Source: Gonocerus acuteangulatus (Eukaryota > Arthropoda > Insecta > Hemiptera > Coreidae). Taken from it: 64,000 nucleotides of DNA. How positions within the stretch are numbered: position 1 is the first letter of the stretch; every line of letters starts with the position of its first letter. The stretch is from positions 24,568,273 through 24,632,272 of the forward strand of contig OX328128.1 of assembly GCA_946811695.1 (NCBI GenBank), read 5' to 3'. Shown here piece by piece: positions 32,203 through 43,319 of the stretch. The translations under genes were made by a program, and so were the position numbers. The notes beneath the pieces are model-generated. The model saw only the letters and a program-made list of their open reading frames with translations. It did no database searches and had not been told where the DNA came from.

Positions 32203-34051
32203 ATATCTTATTTCAGGGTTGTCGCTGTGGGTGGTCCTAGGAGTATGGCCCTTGGCGTGGGCAAGTCTGGTTTTTCTAAGACGAGGTGACGTAGTTGTGA
32301 CGGGAGACAAATGGCGTCTACTGGTTCACTTGAATGTATCACACCTAGAAGGTATAATGGAAACTCTGCGAGGGGAGATTTGGAAGGTCCAATTAGACCT
32401 ATCTCATGCCTCGGTTAAATATCCAGAGCTTGATGGACTTCAGCCTGTTGTCGAGGGCATACTTAGTCTATTCAGGGAGGCAGAAGAGGAACTTGATATG
32501 CTCTGGTCCATGCTACCTAGTCCCCGAGAACGTCGAGGATTGGTCAATGCGGGGGGGATAGTATTAAAATACCTATTTGGGACCCCAGACGCGGACGATT
32601 TACAAGGCATTCAAGAAAATTTCGACAAACTAAGTAAGCAGTACGGAGACACCATACATGCGGTCTCTGAACAACTAACGCTCAGTCGCGAGTTTGCAAG
32701 GAAAGCCGAAGAGGACACAAAAAGGGTTACCCGCTTGTCTGGGGTGGTCCGTAGAATTTTGAAGGAAGGTTTTCAAAAAGAGGCGCAACTTCAAACGAAC
32801 ATATCGCGTGTTACTAACCTCATCCAAAGTTCCCTGTACCTTTCCTCGTCCCTCAGAAGCCTAGAAACTGGAGTAACGGAATTCCTATTTAGATTCCGCA
32901 GAGTTCTTAATGGAGTAGGTGCATCGATGAGTGGAAAGTTGAGTAGAGAGATGCTAGGTCCTAAAGAGTTAACTCTGATTTTGGGGAAGGTAAGAGAGGC
33001 TCTGCCAACTGGACTGACACTCCTCTCGGAGGGAAGCCGATATCATGACCAAATTTACTACCAAATTTCTGAAGTACATGCAATTGCAACCGATGATGGA
33101 GTAATAGCTGTAGTGGAATTGCCTTTAAAAACTCCGGATCAGGAGATGGTGCTTTATCAGGTTCTCTCCTTGCCTCTTAAGGAGAATAAAACAGGAAGAA
33201 TGGTTGCAGCTCAGCCGGAGGGGGCGTTCTTCTTGGAGAGCCACAACGAGAAGGCCTACTCAATTCTTCAGGAGCAGGATATAGCCAGATGTCGTCCCGG
33301 GATACCATGGATCTGTCCTGCCGAGTTCAAATTCTTTCACGGACAAACACCATCTTGTATTGTCTCATCGTTTCGCCAGGAGAATACGTCGAAGGAATGG
33401 TGCCCGTGGACTTTGGTGAATCCTAGATCTTCACCCACATGGATTTGGGACGAGCACAAGGAGCTATGGTGGTATAGCATGTCTAAGCCCACTCGCCTCC
33501 ATCTTCAATGCAGAGGGAGTGCTGGAGTAGAATCGCTAGAGCGGGTTCTAGATGGAAGTGGGCAGCTTACCATAGCACCTGGTTGCACAGCTTGGACACC
33601 TGATTATCGCCTTTTGCCGATAGCCGACGTTGGGGAATCCTCTCAGGTGGTGCAGTTGCAATGGGTCAACGTTACGATCCAACCACCCTTGGACCTGCCA
33701 GTAAAAGAGGAATATGATCCCGCAGTATGGGAGGATACTTTGAAGGAGCTCAAGGAGCTCGAAGAAGCGTCCAATAACTCTTCGGCTGAATGGGGAACAT
33801 GGAGCGATGTGGAACGGATCCTTGCGGCCCAAAAGAAGGGGAAGGAAGGGGAACTTCTATGGATAGCAGGCGGGTCGGTTGCTCTAATAGCACTTCTTGG
33901 GTTTACCACTGGCCTGCTAATTACAAAACTCAGATCCCGGCGTGGTGCGAATCAAAACTCGCACCCAACGGAAGGAAGTGGGGCAGCAGGATTCGTAATA
34001 CATCGACCGGCAGCTGAAAGTGTCGTATCTGTAATAACGGAGCGGATATAG
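32192..34051 (+). CDS. env: Envelope fusion glycoprotein, baculovirus-F-like
   Basis: A 619-residue predicted membrane glycoprotein. The N-terminal hydrophobic segment (about residues 7-25, SLWVVLGVWPLAWAS) looks like a signal peptide. RERR at 112-115 is a furin-type cleavage site. It is followed directly by GLVNAGGIVLKYLFG, a fusion-peptide-like segment of the kind found in the F proteins of baculoviruses and the Env of insect errantiviruses. A long heptad-rich helical region comes next (about 130-240), then a Cys-containing ectodomain with several N-x-S/T sites. One strong C-terminal membrane segment (about 555-578) is followed by a short basic stop and a tail of about 40 residues. Its ATG overlaps the end of pol, so expression probably uses a spliced subgenomic RNA, though no splice sites were proven. 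The frame is intact; function is not tested. Confidence 0.88.
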   Translation: MIPEYLISGLSLWVVLGVWPLAWASLVFLRRGDVVVTGDKWRLLVHLNVSHLEGIMETLRGEIWKVQLDLSHASVKYPELDGLQPVVEGILSLFREAEEELDMLWSMLPSPRERRGLVNAGGIVLKYLFGTPDADDLQGIQENFDKLSKQYGDTIHAVSEQLTLSREFARKAEEDTKRVTRLSGVVRRILKEGFQKEAQLQTNISRVTNLIQSSLYLSSSLRSLETGVTEFLFRFRRVLNGVGASMSGKLSREMLGPKELTLILGKVREALPTGLTLLSEGSRYHDQIYYQISEVHAIATDDGVIAVVELPLKTPDQEMVLYQVLSLPLKENKTGRMVAAQPEGAFFLESHNEKAYSILQEQDIARCRPGIPWICPAEFKFFHGQTPSCIVSSFRQENTSKEWCPWTLVNPRSSPTWIWDEHKELWWYSMSKPTRLHLQCRGSAGVESLERVLDGSGQLTIAPGCTAWTPDYRLLPIADVGESSQVVQLQWVNVTIQPPLDLPVKEEYDPAVWEDTLKELKELEEASNNSSAEWGTWSDVERILAAQKKGKEGELLWIAGGSVALIALLGFTTGLLITKLRSRRGANQNSHPTEGSGAAGFVIHRPAAESVVSVITERI

Positions 34052-34333
34052 ACCGCTCGAAAGTGTAGTAGCCGTTCAGTGATTGTGACGACAGTGTTCG
34101 GTATAGTTATAAAATAATGGTAACATAAGGATTTTTACCTCCTAAGGGAGAGGTTTTGTCTTGTAAAGATGCCAATAATGTTTATTTTATTTTAATTTTT
34201 ACAGCGCATCACCTGTATTGTTATTAGCACTAATATTGTTTATTATTATTATTATTAGTAACATAAGGATGGGTAGTGTTAAAGGTAAAGTAATGTTCCA
34301 AGGGAAACATGACTTTGAAAAATCGGGGGGTGA
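34052..34333 (+). other. 3' untranslated region and purine tract of the retroelement
   Basis: Non-coding stretch between env and the 3' LTR, partly A/T-rich with an ATT trinucleotide run. It ends in GAAAAATCGGGGGGTGA directly before TGTAAGG. This interrupted purine run is the likely primer for plus-strand synthesis. Confidence 0.75.
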
Positions 34334-34859
34334 TGTAAGGCCCCGTTTTCCCTTTGGCCTTGTTAAGTGAATAAGGATGAGAGAAAAGGTTGGCCGTCCA
34401 TCTCTAGAGATGTGAGAACCACGATTCCGCAAACGTTGCGTCTGGGATGTTGGCACTGCACGTGGCTGATTCGTAAGATTCCTGGAAGATCTAAGACCTG
34501 ACAAGAGTTTCTAGTTCAATCACCTGCAAAAGCAGGAGTGGGGTACAAAGGGTTTAAAAAGAGCTGGCTTACCTCCGACCGAGAGAGTTTGCATCCGTTC
34601 CTGAGACTTCGGCCCAGATGCTGTTCAGAGGTAGGCCAGTTCCAAATTCTCTATAATCTCCCCAAATGATCATATTTGATAACTCTACCTATCCGTCTCT
34701 CTCACTCAACCTTTTCTCTCATCGTAGCAATGTTTTATGATATTTATGTTTTGTATCCTCTGTGTAAATTATAGTTTTAAAAAGGAATTTCCGCTTCTCT
34801 AAAATATTTCCCCATTGTCTATATCTCTAAATCCCGTCCTTGCTAATCAGTCCCTTACA
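34334..34859 (+). repeat. 3' long terminal repeat (526 bp)
   Basis: Identical by eye to 26325-26850, with the same TGTAAGG and CCTTACA ends. It is followed by the right GAAA duplication. Confidence 0.96.
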
Positions 34860-34863
34860 GAAA

Positions 34864-35215
34864 AATGAATAATTGTTCACCATTTTCAAAAAAAATAATA
34901 TTTCTTAAAAATCCTACGTATTTTACTAGATTTAGCCTTCTTCTTTCGAAATAATTTTAGATTTTCGTTCTAGATTAAAAATTGCCACCTGTACACTATC
35001 GCCCGTGAAAAAGAGGGTTTCCGTTCGTCAGACAGATTTTTTTTGTTGGAAGAATTGAAACTTATTTTTTTTTTTGGGATATTTTACCAAAAAAGTACAT
35101 CCCATATAAAACGTTTGATATAAAGAATTGAAAAATATTAATTTATTTGTTATTTATAAATTCGAGAAAATTAGTTTGATTTTGATCAAATAATGTATTA
35201 CCACTTAATGTGGAT
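34864..35215. repeat. Older dispersed repeat, copy B, right part
   Basis: AATGAATAATTGTTCACCAT, TTCTAGATTAAAAATTGCC, ATCGCCCGTG and TTATTTATAAATTCGAGAAA align with 2027-2290 of copy A. The right boundary is near GATTTTGATCAAA. Confidence 0.8.
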
Positions 35216-35854
35216 CAGTAGTCATGATAAATTAAATTAATATTGTGCACAATCAACTCAACATTTTCCAACAATGCTGAAAATATTTTATCCGATTTTA
35301 AACCATATATTGAGAATAAAAATGGTTGATAAATAGTATTCAGTGATTTATCAATGAATATGCGCTTATTTGTGGTATAAAAGTTTAGATTCACTTACCT
35401 ATCATTGAGACCTTAATACTCGTATGCTCATCAGAGATTTGGCTCAATTCATGGTCAGATGTGACCTCATATTTCCTTCACTTAGGATTTTTTTTTTTTT
35501 TTTTAACGTATAATATTTTAAGTCTTGTTTGCGCAAAAAATACGAATATGAAGTTAATAGAACGGATATGCAAAAGCACCAACCTTGAGGGCATGTGGGG
35601 TCTGCCTTATTGAATATTCCAGGCCGACACTTCAATTTAGCTCCTTCATTCACAAATCGCTGGCAAATTGATTGATAAACAGGACCTGGAAGGACGCTAT
35701 CACCTACTTACTATAACATCCCATTATCACCTGTTTTTATCAATAGACACGCGTTCCACTATAAAAGGGGCATGCCCAGAACATTTCATTAATATGTAGC
35801 AAGGTACCATGGATAAACTCTTATACATGCAGTGAAGGGGTTTTGCCTAGTGCG
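35216..35854. other. Intergenic, no gene supported
   Basis: A minus-strand cysteine-rich stretch at about 35560-35660 (containing CRPGIFN and CPQGWCFC) could be an isolated exon. No gene model can be supported from this window. Confidence 0.35.
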
Positions 35855-36054
35855 TTTGAGAGATTTGGATCTATGCATTGGCCAGCCGAAACCCCTGATC
35901 TGACGCCGCCCGATTTTTACATGTGGGGTTGGGTTCACAAGCGTACAATGAACCCATTTACGACATAAGCCACCTGATAGCAAGGATTTGTGAATCATTT
36001 GTGGAAATGAGAGCTAACCACGATGAGATTGCTAGGACTACATCACCAGCGTGA
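35855..36054 (+). pseudogene. IS630-Tc1-mariner-type transposase C-terminal remnant
   Basis: The first frame reads ...MHWPAETPDLTPPDFYMWGW... to a TAA at 35966. The adjacent frame continues as DISHLIARICESFVEM... to a TGA at 36052. WPARSPDLTP.DFFLWG, then a RI...C segment about 25 residues later, is the characteristic C-terminal pattern of this transposase superfamily. The aspartate in PDLTP-x-D is where the third catalytic residue falls. A frameshift near 35962 and loss of the N-terminal two thirds show it is dead. No terminal repeats were identified. Confidence 0.72.
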
Positions 36055-36159
36055 CCAGTTGTAAGAACGTTTAAAATTTTCGATGAATTTATTTTTTATT
36101 CAACTTTTATGTAAGGCTTACTATAATCATTAAATACCAATTTTATCAAGTCTAATTTT

Positions 36160-36617
36160 CATTTATTTCTGATAATATCACTAAAATAAACATAATATTA
36201 CGTTCATTTATTTCTGATAATATAACTAAAATAAACATAATATTACGTTCATTTATTTCTGATAATATCACTAAAATAAACATAATATTACTTTCATTTA
36301 TTTCTGATAATATCACTAAAATAAACATAATATTACTTTCATTTATTTCTGATAATATCACTAAAATAAACATAATATTACTTTCATTTATTTCTGATAA
36401 TATCACTAAAATAAACATAATATTACTTTCATTTATTTCTGATAATATCACTAAAATAAACATAATATTACTTTCATTTATTTCTGATAATATCACTAAA
36501 ATAAACATAATATTACTTTCATTTATTTCTGATAATATCACTAAAATAAACATAATATTACTTTCATTTATTTCTGATAATATTACTAAAATAAACATAA
36601 TATTACTTTCATTTATT
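36160..36617. repeat. 45-bp tandem repeat, about ten units
   Basis: TCATTTATTTCTGATAATAT followed by CACTAAAATAAACATAATATTAC-type sequence repeats at an exact 45-bp step. Early and late units differ by single bases (TATAACT, TATTACT). Because 45 is divisible by 3, the minus strand stays open for 159 codons with a 15-residue repeat. No start context or codon signal supports a protein. Confidence 0.95.
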
Positions 36618-36944
36618 TGAAGTTTTTTCACACTAGAATTCCAATTACATTATGAAATTGAGAGATAATCTCAGTTCTGAGTATATCGTTAGAAAGCTGA
36701 TGAAATTTTACGACATCTGTGAGATTCGGTAGTCAGGAGAATTTTTTTTTGGAAGAGTAGTGATTTTCGAAAGGTCGTCGCTAACCAAAAGCTTTTATTG
36801 ATTTGTAATTTTGAATTGATATTGCGGTTTATAGCAATTAATAGCAAATTTAATGCTGATTTCAAATATGTAATAAATTGTTGAAAAAAATTTGAGTTGT
36901 GCTACAAAAACAATACCCCCTGAAGTATTGTAATTAATAGTTAG

Positions 36945-38460
36945 ATTATATAGTTTTACATAAGAGAGAATTTTATATAGATATTTGATAGAGCTTTACA
37001 CAAGATTGAATTTTATATAGATATTTGATAGAGCATTACACAAGATTGCATTTTATATAGATAGATGATTGAATTTTAAAAATGATAGAATTTTCCATAG
37101 AGAGATGATGGAGCTGTTACACATTTTAGAATTTAATATTTGTTAATTGATTTTTTTTTTTGACTTTTTTTTATTTGATTTTTTTTATTTGATTTTTTTT
37201 TATTTTTTTTTTCTTTCCTTTTTTCTCTTCAATTTGTGTAAAAAAACTATTTGTTTTGGTCCAAAATAAAAATGATTTTTTTTTTTTTTTTGTTAATATT
37301 TGTAGATGAAAGCGTTTGATATACGATAGAATTTTACACAGATAGATAATAGAGTTTCACATATGATAGAATTTTATATAGATAGAGATGACTGAATTTT
37401 GTATTTGATAGAATTTTATATAGATAGATGTTAGAGCTTTACATATGACAGAATTTTATACAGATAGATGTTAGAGCTTTACATATGATAGCATTTTATG
37501 TAGATAGATGTTAGAGCTTTACATATGACACAATTTTATATAGATAGATGTTAGAGCTTTACATATGATAGAATTTTATATAGATAGATGTTAGAGCTTT
37601 ACATATGACACAATTTTATATAGTTAGATGTTAGAGCTTTACATACGACACAATTTTATATAGATAGATGTTAGAGCTTTACATATGACACAATTTTATA
37701 TAGATAGATGTTAGAGCTTTACACAAGATAGAATTTTATATAGATAGATGTTAGAGCTTTACATATGACACAATTTTATATAGATAGATGTTAGAGCTTT
37801 ACATACGACACAATTTTATATAGATAGATGTTAGAGCTTTACATATGATAGCATTTTATATAGATAGATGTTAGAGTTTTACATATGATAGAATTTTATA
37901 TAGATAGACGTTAGAGCTTTACATATGATAGAATTTTATATAGATAGATGTTAGAGCTTTACATATGATAGAATTTTATATAGATAGATGTTAGAGCTTT
38001 ACATATGATAGAATTTTATGTAGATAGATGTTAGAGCTTTACATATGATAGAGTTTTATATAGATAGATGTTAGAGCTTTACATATGATAGAATTTTATA
38101 TTGATAGATGTTAGAGCTTTACATATGATAGAATTTTATATAGATCGATGTTAGAGCTTTACATATGATAGAATTTTATATAAATAGATGTTAGAGCTTT
38201 ACATATGACGCAATTTTATATAGATAGATGTTAGAGCTTTACATATGATAGAATTTTATATAGATAGATGTTAGAGCTTTACATATGATAGAATTTTATA
38301 TAGATAGATGTTAGAGCTTTACATATGATAGAATTTTATATAGATAGATGTTAGAGCTTTACATATGACGCAATTTTATATAGATAGATGTTAGAGCTTT
38401 ACATATGATAGAATTTTATATAGATGGATGATTGAGTTTTATATTTGATAGAATTTTATA
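36945..38460. repeat. 40-bp tandem repeat, roughly 30 regular units
   Basis: Unit of the form TTAGAGCTTTACATATGATA then GAATTTTATATAGATAGATG. Regular 40-bp spacing runs from about 37430 to 38430, with degenerate and variable-length units before (36945-37130, 37310-37430), separated by a T-rich tract (37150-37290). Variants GATA/GACA and GAATTTT/CAATTTT are intermixed. Confidence 0.95.
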
Positions 38461-41400
38461 TAAATAGGTGACAGATATATTCATATGATTGAATCTTATA
38501 TTTTTATTTATTTTATTTGCTTGAAGAGTGTCGCAAGTATATAATCTTATATAATAAATAGATTTTAGGGCCTTACAAATGATAGTATTATTAGTTATCA
38601 TTGATATTCAATTAATCATCAGGTTGACTTCATAGCTGCTAAGGAAGTGAGAAGACAATATAAAGTATAAAGACAACTAGCGAATCTGGAGTATTTCTGT
38701 GTAATTCAATGTTTTCCCTTTCTCTCTATTTTTCCATCAGACGGAGTATATAAGGTAAAAAAATATAGAGAACATCTGTGTACCTTGTAGGATCCCGTGT
38801 TTCCACCTCTCGAGTGGAGATGAGATGTGTTTGTCTAGAATAGCACGTGCTTACTGCTAAGTGCTGAGGCAATATCCAGCCCGAGGATCCTGTCTCTAAA
38901 GCAACCCTAACTTAGAATTAGGATGGTAGGGGGGGGGGGGGGGGTTAAGTGGAAGTAGAAGGAAGGGAGGAAAGGAGAAGCACAAAAATCCAATTTTCAC
39001 GTTTACTCACGTACTACACCATCAAGAAAGCAAATAAGCAGACTCGATGAAAGCAAAATGTAGAAGAATTTCTTTCCAAGTTGGCAAAAATTGGATACAA
39101 CGTTACCTCTCGATATAACAAATAAAATAATGGGAAATCCTTATGCCTTTATTAAAAAATCTTGTTAAAAATTAGGTAAAAACGAAAATAAATCCTCTAA
39201 TACATCTGTATCTCGGAGGTAAAGTACACCATGTCCATTTTTTTTTTTTATTAAATTCACTTAACGCCATGTTCTTCTTCTGGATTTCTCTATCCATACA
39301 ATGGTATAGGGCACTAAGTCTTTTACCCATGAATAACGAAGATAAGACAGTGAAAAAGAAAATCATGTCCGCTTTTATTAGAGGTAAAAGACCGACAAAA
39401 GATGGTTTTGTTTGACTATGATCAATACTTCCAATAACCTATCAATGCCAATAAGAATGTAAGTATTTTTCTTTCATCTGTTTCTATAAGTACCAAAGAA
39501 ACGCATATTAATAGTTCACAGTAATGGAAAATTGGCTATCCTGAACTATTAAAAATATGTGAGATGCTGTCCCTTACCTCCGGGGTAAAGATATAAAACT
39601 ATGTAGTAAATCAAAACCAAGAAGAAAAATAAAAGTTGGGTCCACCAACGGCACTATTTAACCGTAATTTCTAATAATATAGCACATTCGGGTCTCGTTT
39701 GCGGCGTCATGTAAATACGAGAATAATAACGCAGCCGAATTGAAAATACCCACAGTTACACAAAAGACAAAGTCAAGGGAAAATGACTGAAAATATCATT
39801 TTTACCAGTTTGCTTGCGAAATTGTAATAAATCAGAAGAGAATCGGAATAAGTTCTGAATTTGTTATTTAAATAACAAATAAAAAGTTATGATCAAGATG
39901 TCAATAAAACTGCACTAAATGACCCAAAAATACAAAATGACTACACTTTTGACGCTAAAAATATTATAATTCTTATAAAGAACTGTATATGCATATTAAA
40001 GAATTAGACAGACAGTATCAGTCGCCTTGGATTCCCCACTAGTTAAAATTAAGAATTTAGGTTTTTCATTTTTTTACAAAACGAAAATATTAAATATATG
40101 CTATTGAAAGATATTTTTTCGATTCCTCATTGTCAAATACCTATACACATTGTATCTGTAAACTTTTTAACGGAAAATCGTATGCGCAACGAGTTATTTG
40201 TCATTTTTTGTCTAAAAACGTTGTCACTGTCTGCTGGTATGCACAGTATGTCGATGAGTCAGCTCTGCTGTTGGTAGAACGTTTAAGCTAAAGTACGTTT
40301 TGCTCACATTTTTCCGAAATCAACATATATATATGAAATTGACATGAAAAATCAACAATTTTTCCTGCACTGCTGGAATAAGTCACCGGGTCGTCGCCAA
40401 GCCGATAACCAGATATTATCTCATTATCAGTAGGAGTGAATAAGATATTTTACACCCCGAATCGTGAATTCAGTACATGAACAGTACTCTGCAAGGGGTT
40501 GGTTTCCGATGACAGCAAGAGGAATGCATGAGCATCCAAGCGATCTCCCTGGAATCCGCCCTGTGGTATGGAATCTACCGACGGGATATCGACTGGTCCA
40601 ATAGCTTTGTTCAATTAACAACCAGTAGCCAGGTTCGTTTCATATTGGAAGTTAATAACGCAGGGACTGTTTGCTTGCCCACTTTTTTTTCTTTTTTTTT
40701 TTTCTTTTTTTCTGGGGAAAACACACAATATGGGTCAATCTCGTTACTCTTCGAAATTTCATCGAAATATAACAAACATTTCCAGCATCTGGTAGAATAC
40801 CATGATGTTTAAATTTTACAATATCTGTAAAATATATCATCATGGGTAAACCCATTTCAAACTGATACTGCTAAAACCCAGAATTATCCCTAAGGAACGT
40901 TTTCCGGAATAAGAAAAAAAATTTCTTTAGATAAATACAATTTTATAATTACAGTTTTAACTTATGTAGTTGCAGCTATAGTCCAGGAGCTGCTAACGAA
41001 CATTTCATGAAGTGTTTTATCCAGTGCATCTCTTGGATAAGAATCTAAATATGTGTTCGCTTGACTTACCGTGGAACACCACATACTTACCGTCGTACGC
41101 TAAAGATGTAAAATAATAATTGTCTAAAAATAGAATTTTATTTAGAAACCAACTATCTTTAATGTAAAATTCAGACAATTTTACAACGATAATAAATAAG
41201 GCATACACTTTTAAGGAGGATAACGTGAAAAAAAAAACAAACAACCGAAGTTTTTCTAATAATAAATGAGTGTTTTATTCACACTGCCATTTGATCCGGT
41301 AGAGCTGTACAAAATCATGTGAGCAAGAACCAATGAGAGCGTAGGGGACAACCACAACTGCGCAGTGCTCTCATACACTCTTATGGTTACACGCAGTGCA

Positions 41401-41642
41401 TTGCAGTCTATTATAGGCAAAATTTATTGTCAGGTTTGCTGATATCTAATCCCCGTAAAAAGTGTCTGCCTTTTTGTAATTATTTTCAATTATATTTATT
41501 GAAGACTCTACTTAAATCGCAGCGTGAATAAAGCACTTCGTTTAATACAATGGAAAAAAAACAACTAGGTACTTTGTTGTTTTTTTTTATTATTATTTAT
41601 ATTTTAATCCACTAAAAAGCGTCTGCCTTATTTATTATTCAG
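38461..41642. other. Intergenic, no gene recognised
   Basis: About 3.2 kb of AT-rich DNA with a G-run (38929-38944), T-runs (40682-40712) and scattered short frames without known motifs. Confidence 0.45.
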
Positions 41643-41916
41643 CATGGGCGTATATAGAAAATAATTTCGGAGGGGGCTGGGAAAATTTCGGGGGGGGGGG
41701 GGCTGAGTCCATTTCTGGTGTATGGAATACTAACAATTTAGATCTTGGAAGAGTTTTAGCCAACTAAAACTCTATTACACCCAAAATAGAATATGTTTTA
41801 TGAACTAAATGATCTTATTTAATTTATTTTTAAGGGTTTTATGAAATTTTTACCGATCAAATCAAAATTTGGGGGGGGGCTGCAGCCCCCTCAGCCCCCC
41901 CTTATATACGCCCATG
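41643..41916. mobile_element. hAT-like MITE, copy 2 (274 bp), 8-bp duplication
   Basis: CATGGGCGTATATA and TATATACGCCCATG are perfect 14-bp terminal inverted repeats. TTATTCAG lies immediately on both sides (41635-41642 and 41917-41924). An 8-bp duplication is the hAT (or P) signature. Interior shared with copy 1: GAAAATAATTTCGG, TTTTAAGGGTTTTA, a G-run and GCCCCCTCAGCCCCCC. Confidence 0.92.
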
Positions 41917-41924
41917 TTATTCAG

Positions 41925-42228
41925 CGTAAAATTGCCTTAATTTTACATTAAAGATAGTTAGTTGGCTTCTGAAGAAAACACTATTTTTGGGCAACATTTT
42001 TTTGCACCTTTCCCCTATGGAAATGTACATGGTGTTCTACGGTAAGTCTAGCCAATGCATGAATACCTTCTTATCTACCCAACAGATGCTGTACCAAAAT
42101 TTCAAGTTGCGTAAAACACTTCATGAAACTTGCGTTATTCAGAGAGCAAGTGGTTATTGAGAGCTGGTTCTAAGCAACAACTTCTGAAACCAGCTATGCT
42201 TGCAACTACTAAAAACAAAATTATTGAC
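41925..42228. other. Intergenic, no gene recognised
   Basis: Nothing supported between the MITE and the assembly gap. Confidence 0.4.
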
Positions 42229-42428
42229 NNNNNNNNNNNNNNNNNNNNNNNNNNNNNNNNNNNNNNNNNNNNNNNNNNNNNNNNNNNNNNNNNNNNNNNN
42301 NNNNNNNNNNNNNNNNNNNNNNNNNNNNNNNNNNNNNNNNNNNNNNNNNNNNNNNNNNNNNNNNNNNNNNNNNNNNNNNNNNNNNNNNNNNNNNNNNNNN
42401 NNNNNNNNNNNNNNNNNNNNNNNNNNNN
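42229..42428. other. Assembly gap, 200 N
   Basis: Exactly 200 N, which looks like a fixed-size scaffold spacer. Real length unknown. Confidence 1.
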
Positions 42429-42727
42429 CAAATGCTATAGTAGAAATATAATTATATTTTGTGGTTGTATGTGGCGTAGTTCATTAAAAAATATCACTAC
42501 TTTCTCATTTTCTTGTACAATTTTATTTTGTTTAATTGCATTTAACACTAAAATGGATATGTTAGTAAAGCAAGTTAAGTAAATTAGAAACATATTCGAA
42601 GTAGAGCCTTCGTAGAGCGAAATTTGGAACGGCGGAAAGACTAATTTCCGCTTAGGATAGGTTTGCCTTGCCGACAATCTTGCTTTTCTTGGGAATATGT
42701 GTTTACATTAAGAATGATATAAACAAA

Positions 42728-42820
42728 GTAATAACTGTTTCTATTCTAAGTCTACAAAATGACACTAGGGATATGAATGGAACCGCGCTAAGATGACATA
42801 TTTTCTGCGAGTCGGACTTT
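42728..42820 (+). repeat. Short dispersed repeat (CTAAGATGACGCAG family)
   Basis: TAATAACTGTTTCTATTCTA, GACACTAGGGATATGAATGG, CGCGCTAAGATGAC and CTGCGAGTCGGACTTT align with the other family copies. Confidence 0.8.
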
Positions 42821-43319
42821 ATTTATTATTAAATAAATTATCAATGCTTTATTTAATTTAACTTAGTTAATTTGTCCCTGGATATTTTGGGCGGTAAGGA
42901 ATACAGCCGATAAATCTGTTGGTGAAACCTGGAGGAAAAACCTCATTCTCTCTCCGGGATTTATGAAAAACTCGTAGAGAATTAAAGATTTTCCAACTAC
43001 ACTCCCCTACTTTCTGACTTTCCACTCCAACACCGGCTCATACAGCGCCCGCCCCCTTACAAACTTTTTTTTTAGCTTTCCCACTGCCTCTTCACTCGTC
43101 CAAGTTCGTCCGAGGAATTACTGCCTCAAGTGCACAAGTAGAACCACTTCAGAATTTTAAGGTAGGATTTTCGTTTTTAATTTCCCCTCCGGGAGATTGT
43201 ACGAGGTTTTATCTTTATTTCTTAGAGTATTATATCCTTGAAAAAGTTAATTGGAGAGATGTGGAATTGTTATTCAAGTTTTGGCATTATGGAGGTAGTT
43301 GAAACATAACTGCGAAGAT
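42821..43319. other. Intergenic, no gene recognised
   Basis: No supported feature. Confidence 0.4.

Larger units (their letters stand above)
26325..34859 (+). mobile_element. Complete errantivirus-like LTR retroelement (Ty3/Gypsy with env)
   Basis: An 8,535-bp element in the order LTR, primer-binding site, gag, pol, env, purine tract, LTR, with GAAA on both sides. The LTRs are identical by eye over 526 bp, and the three main frames are open without internal stops, so insertion is recent on the scale of neutral decay. The order gag-pol-env and a baculovirus-F-like Env are features of insect errantiviruses. Two CCHC knuckles in Gag fit the wider Ty3/Gypsy group. The older repeat it interrupts has an uninterrupted relative at about 1229-2293. 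Whether it is expressed or makes particles cannot be read from sequence. Confidence 0.95.

Noticed and set aside
31751..34017. Short plus- and minus-strand frames inside pol tail and env
   Set aside because: Alternative-phase shadows of the long frames.
34199..34504. Minus-strand frame across the 3' LTR (also at 26250-26495 in the 5' LTR)
   Set aside because: Duplicated by LTR identity. It starts from arbitrary flanking sequence and has no recognised domain.
36152..36631. 159-codon minus-strand repeat protein
   Set aside because: The 45-bp unit is a multiple of three and stop-free by chance. It is A/T-biased and has no gene context.
42130..42582. Frames running through the N run
   Set aside because: Artefacts of translating undefined bases in the assembly gap.
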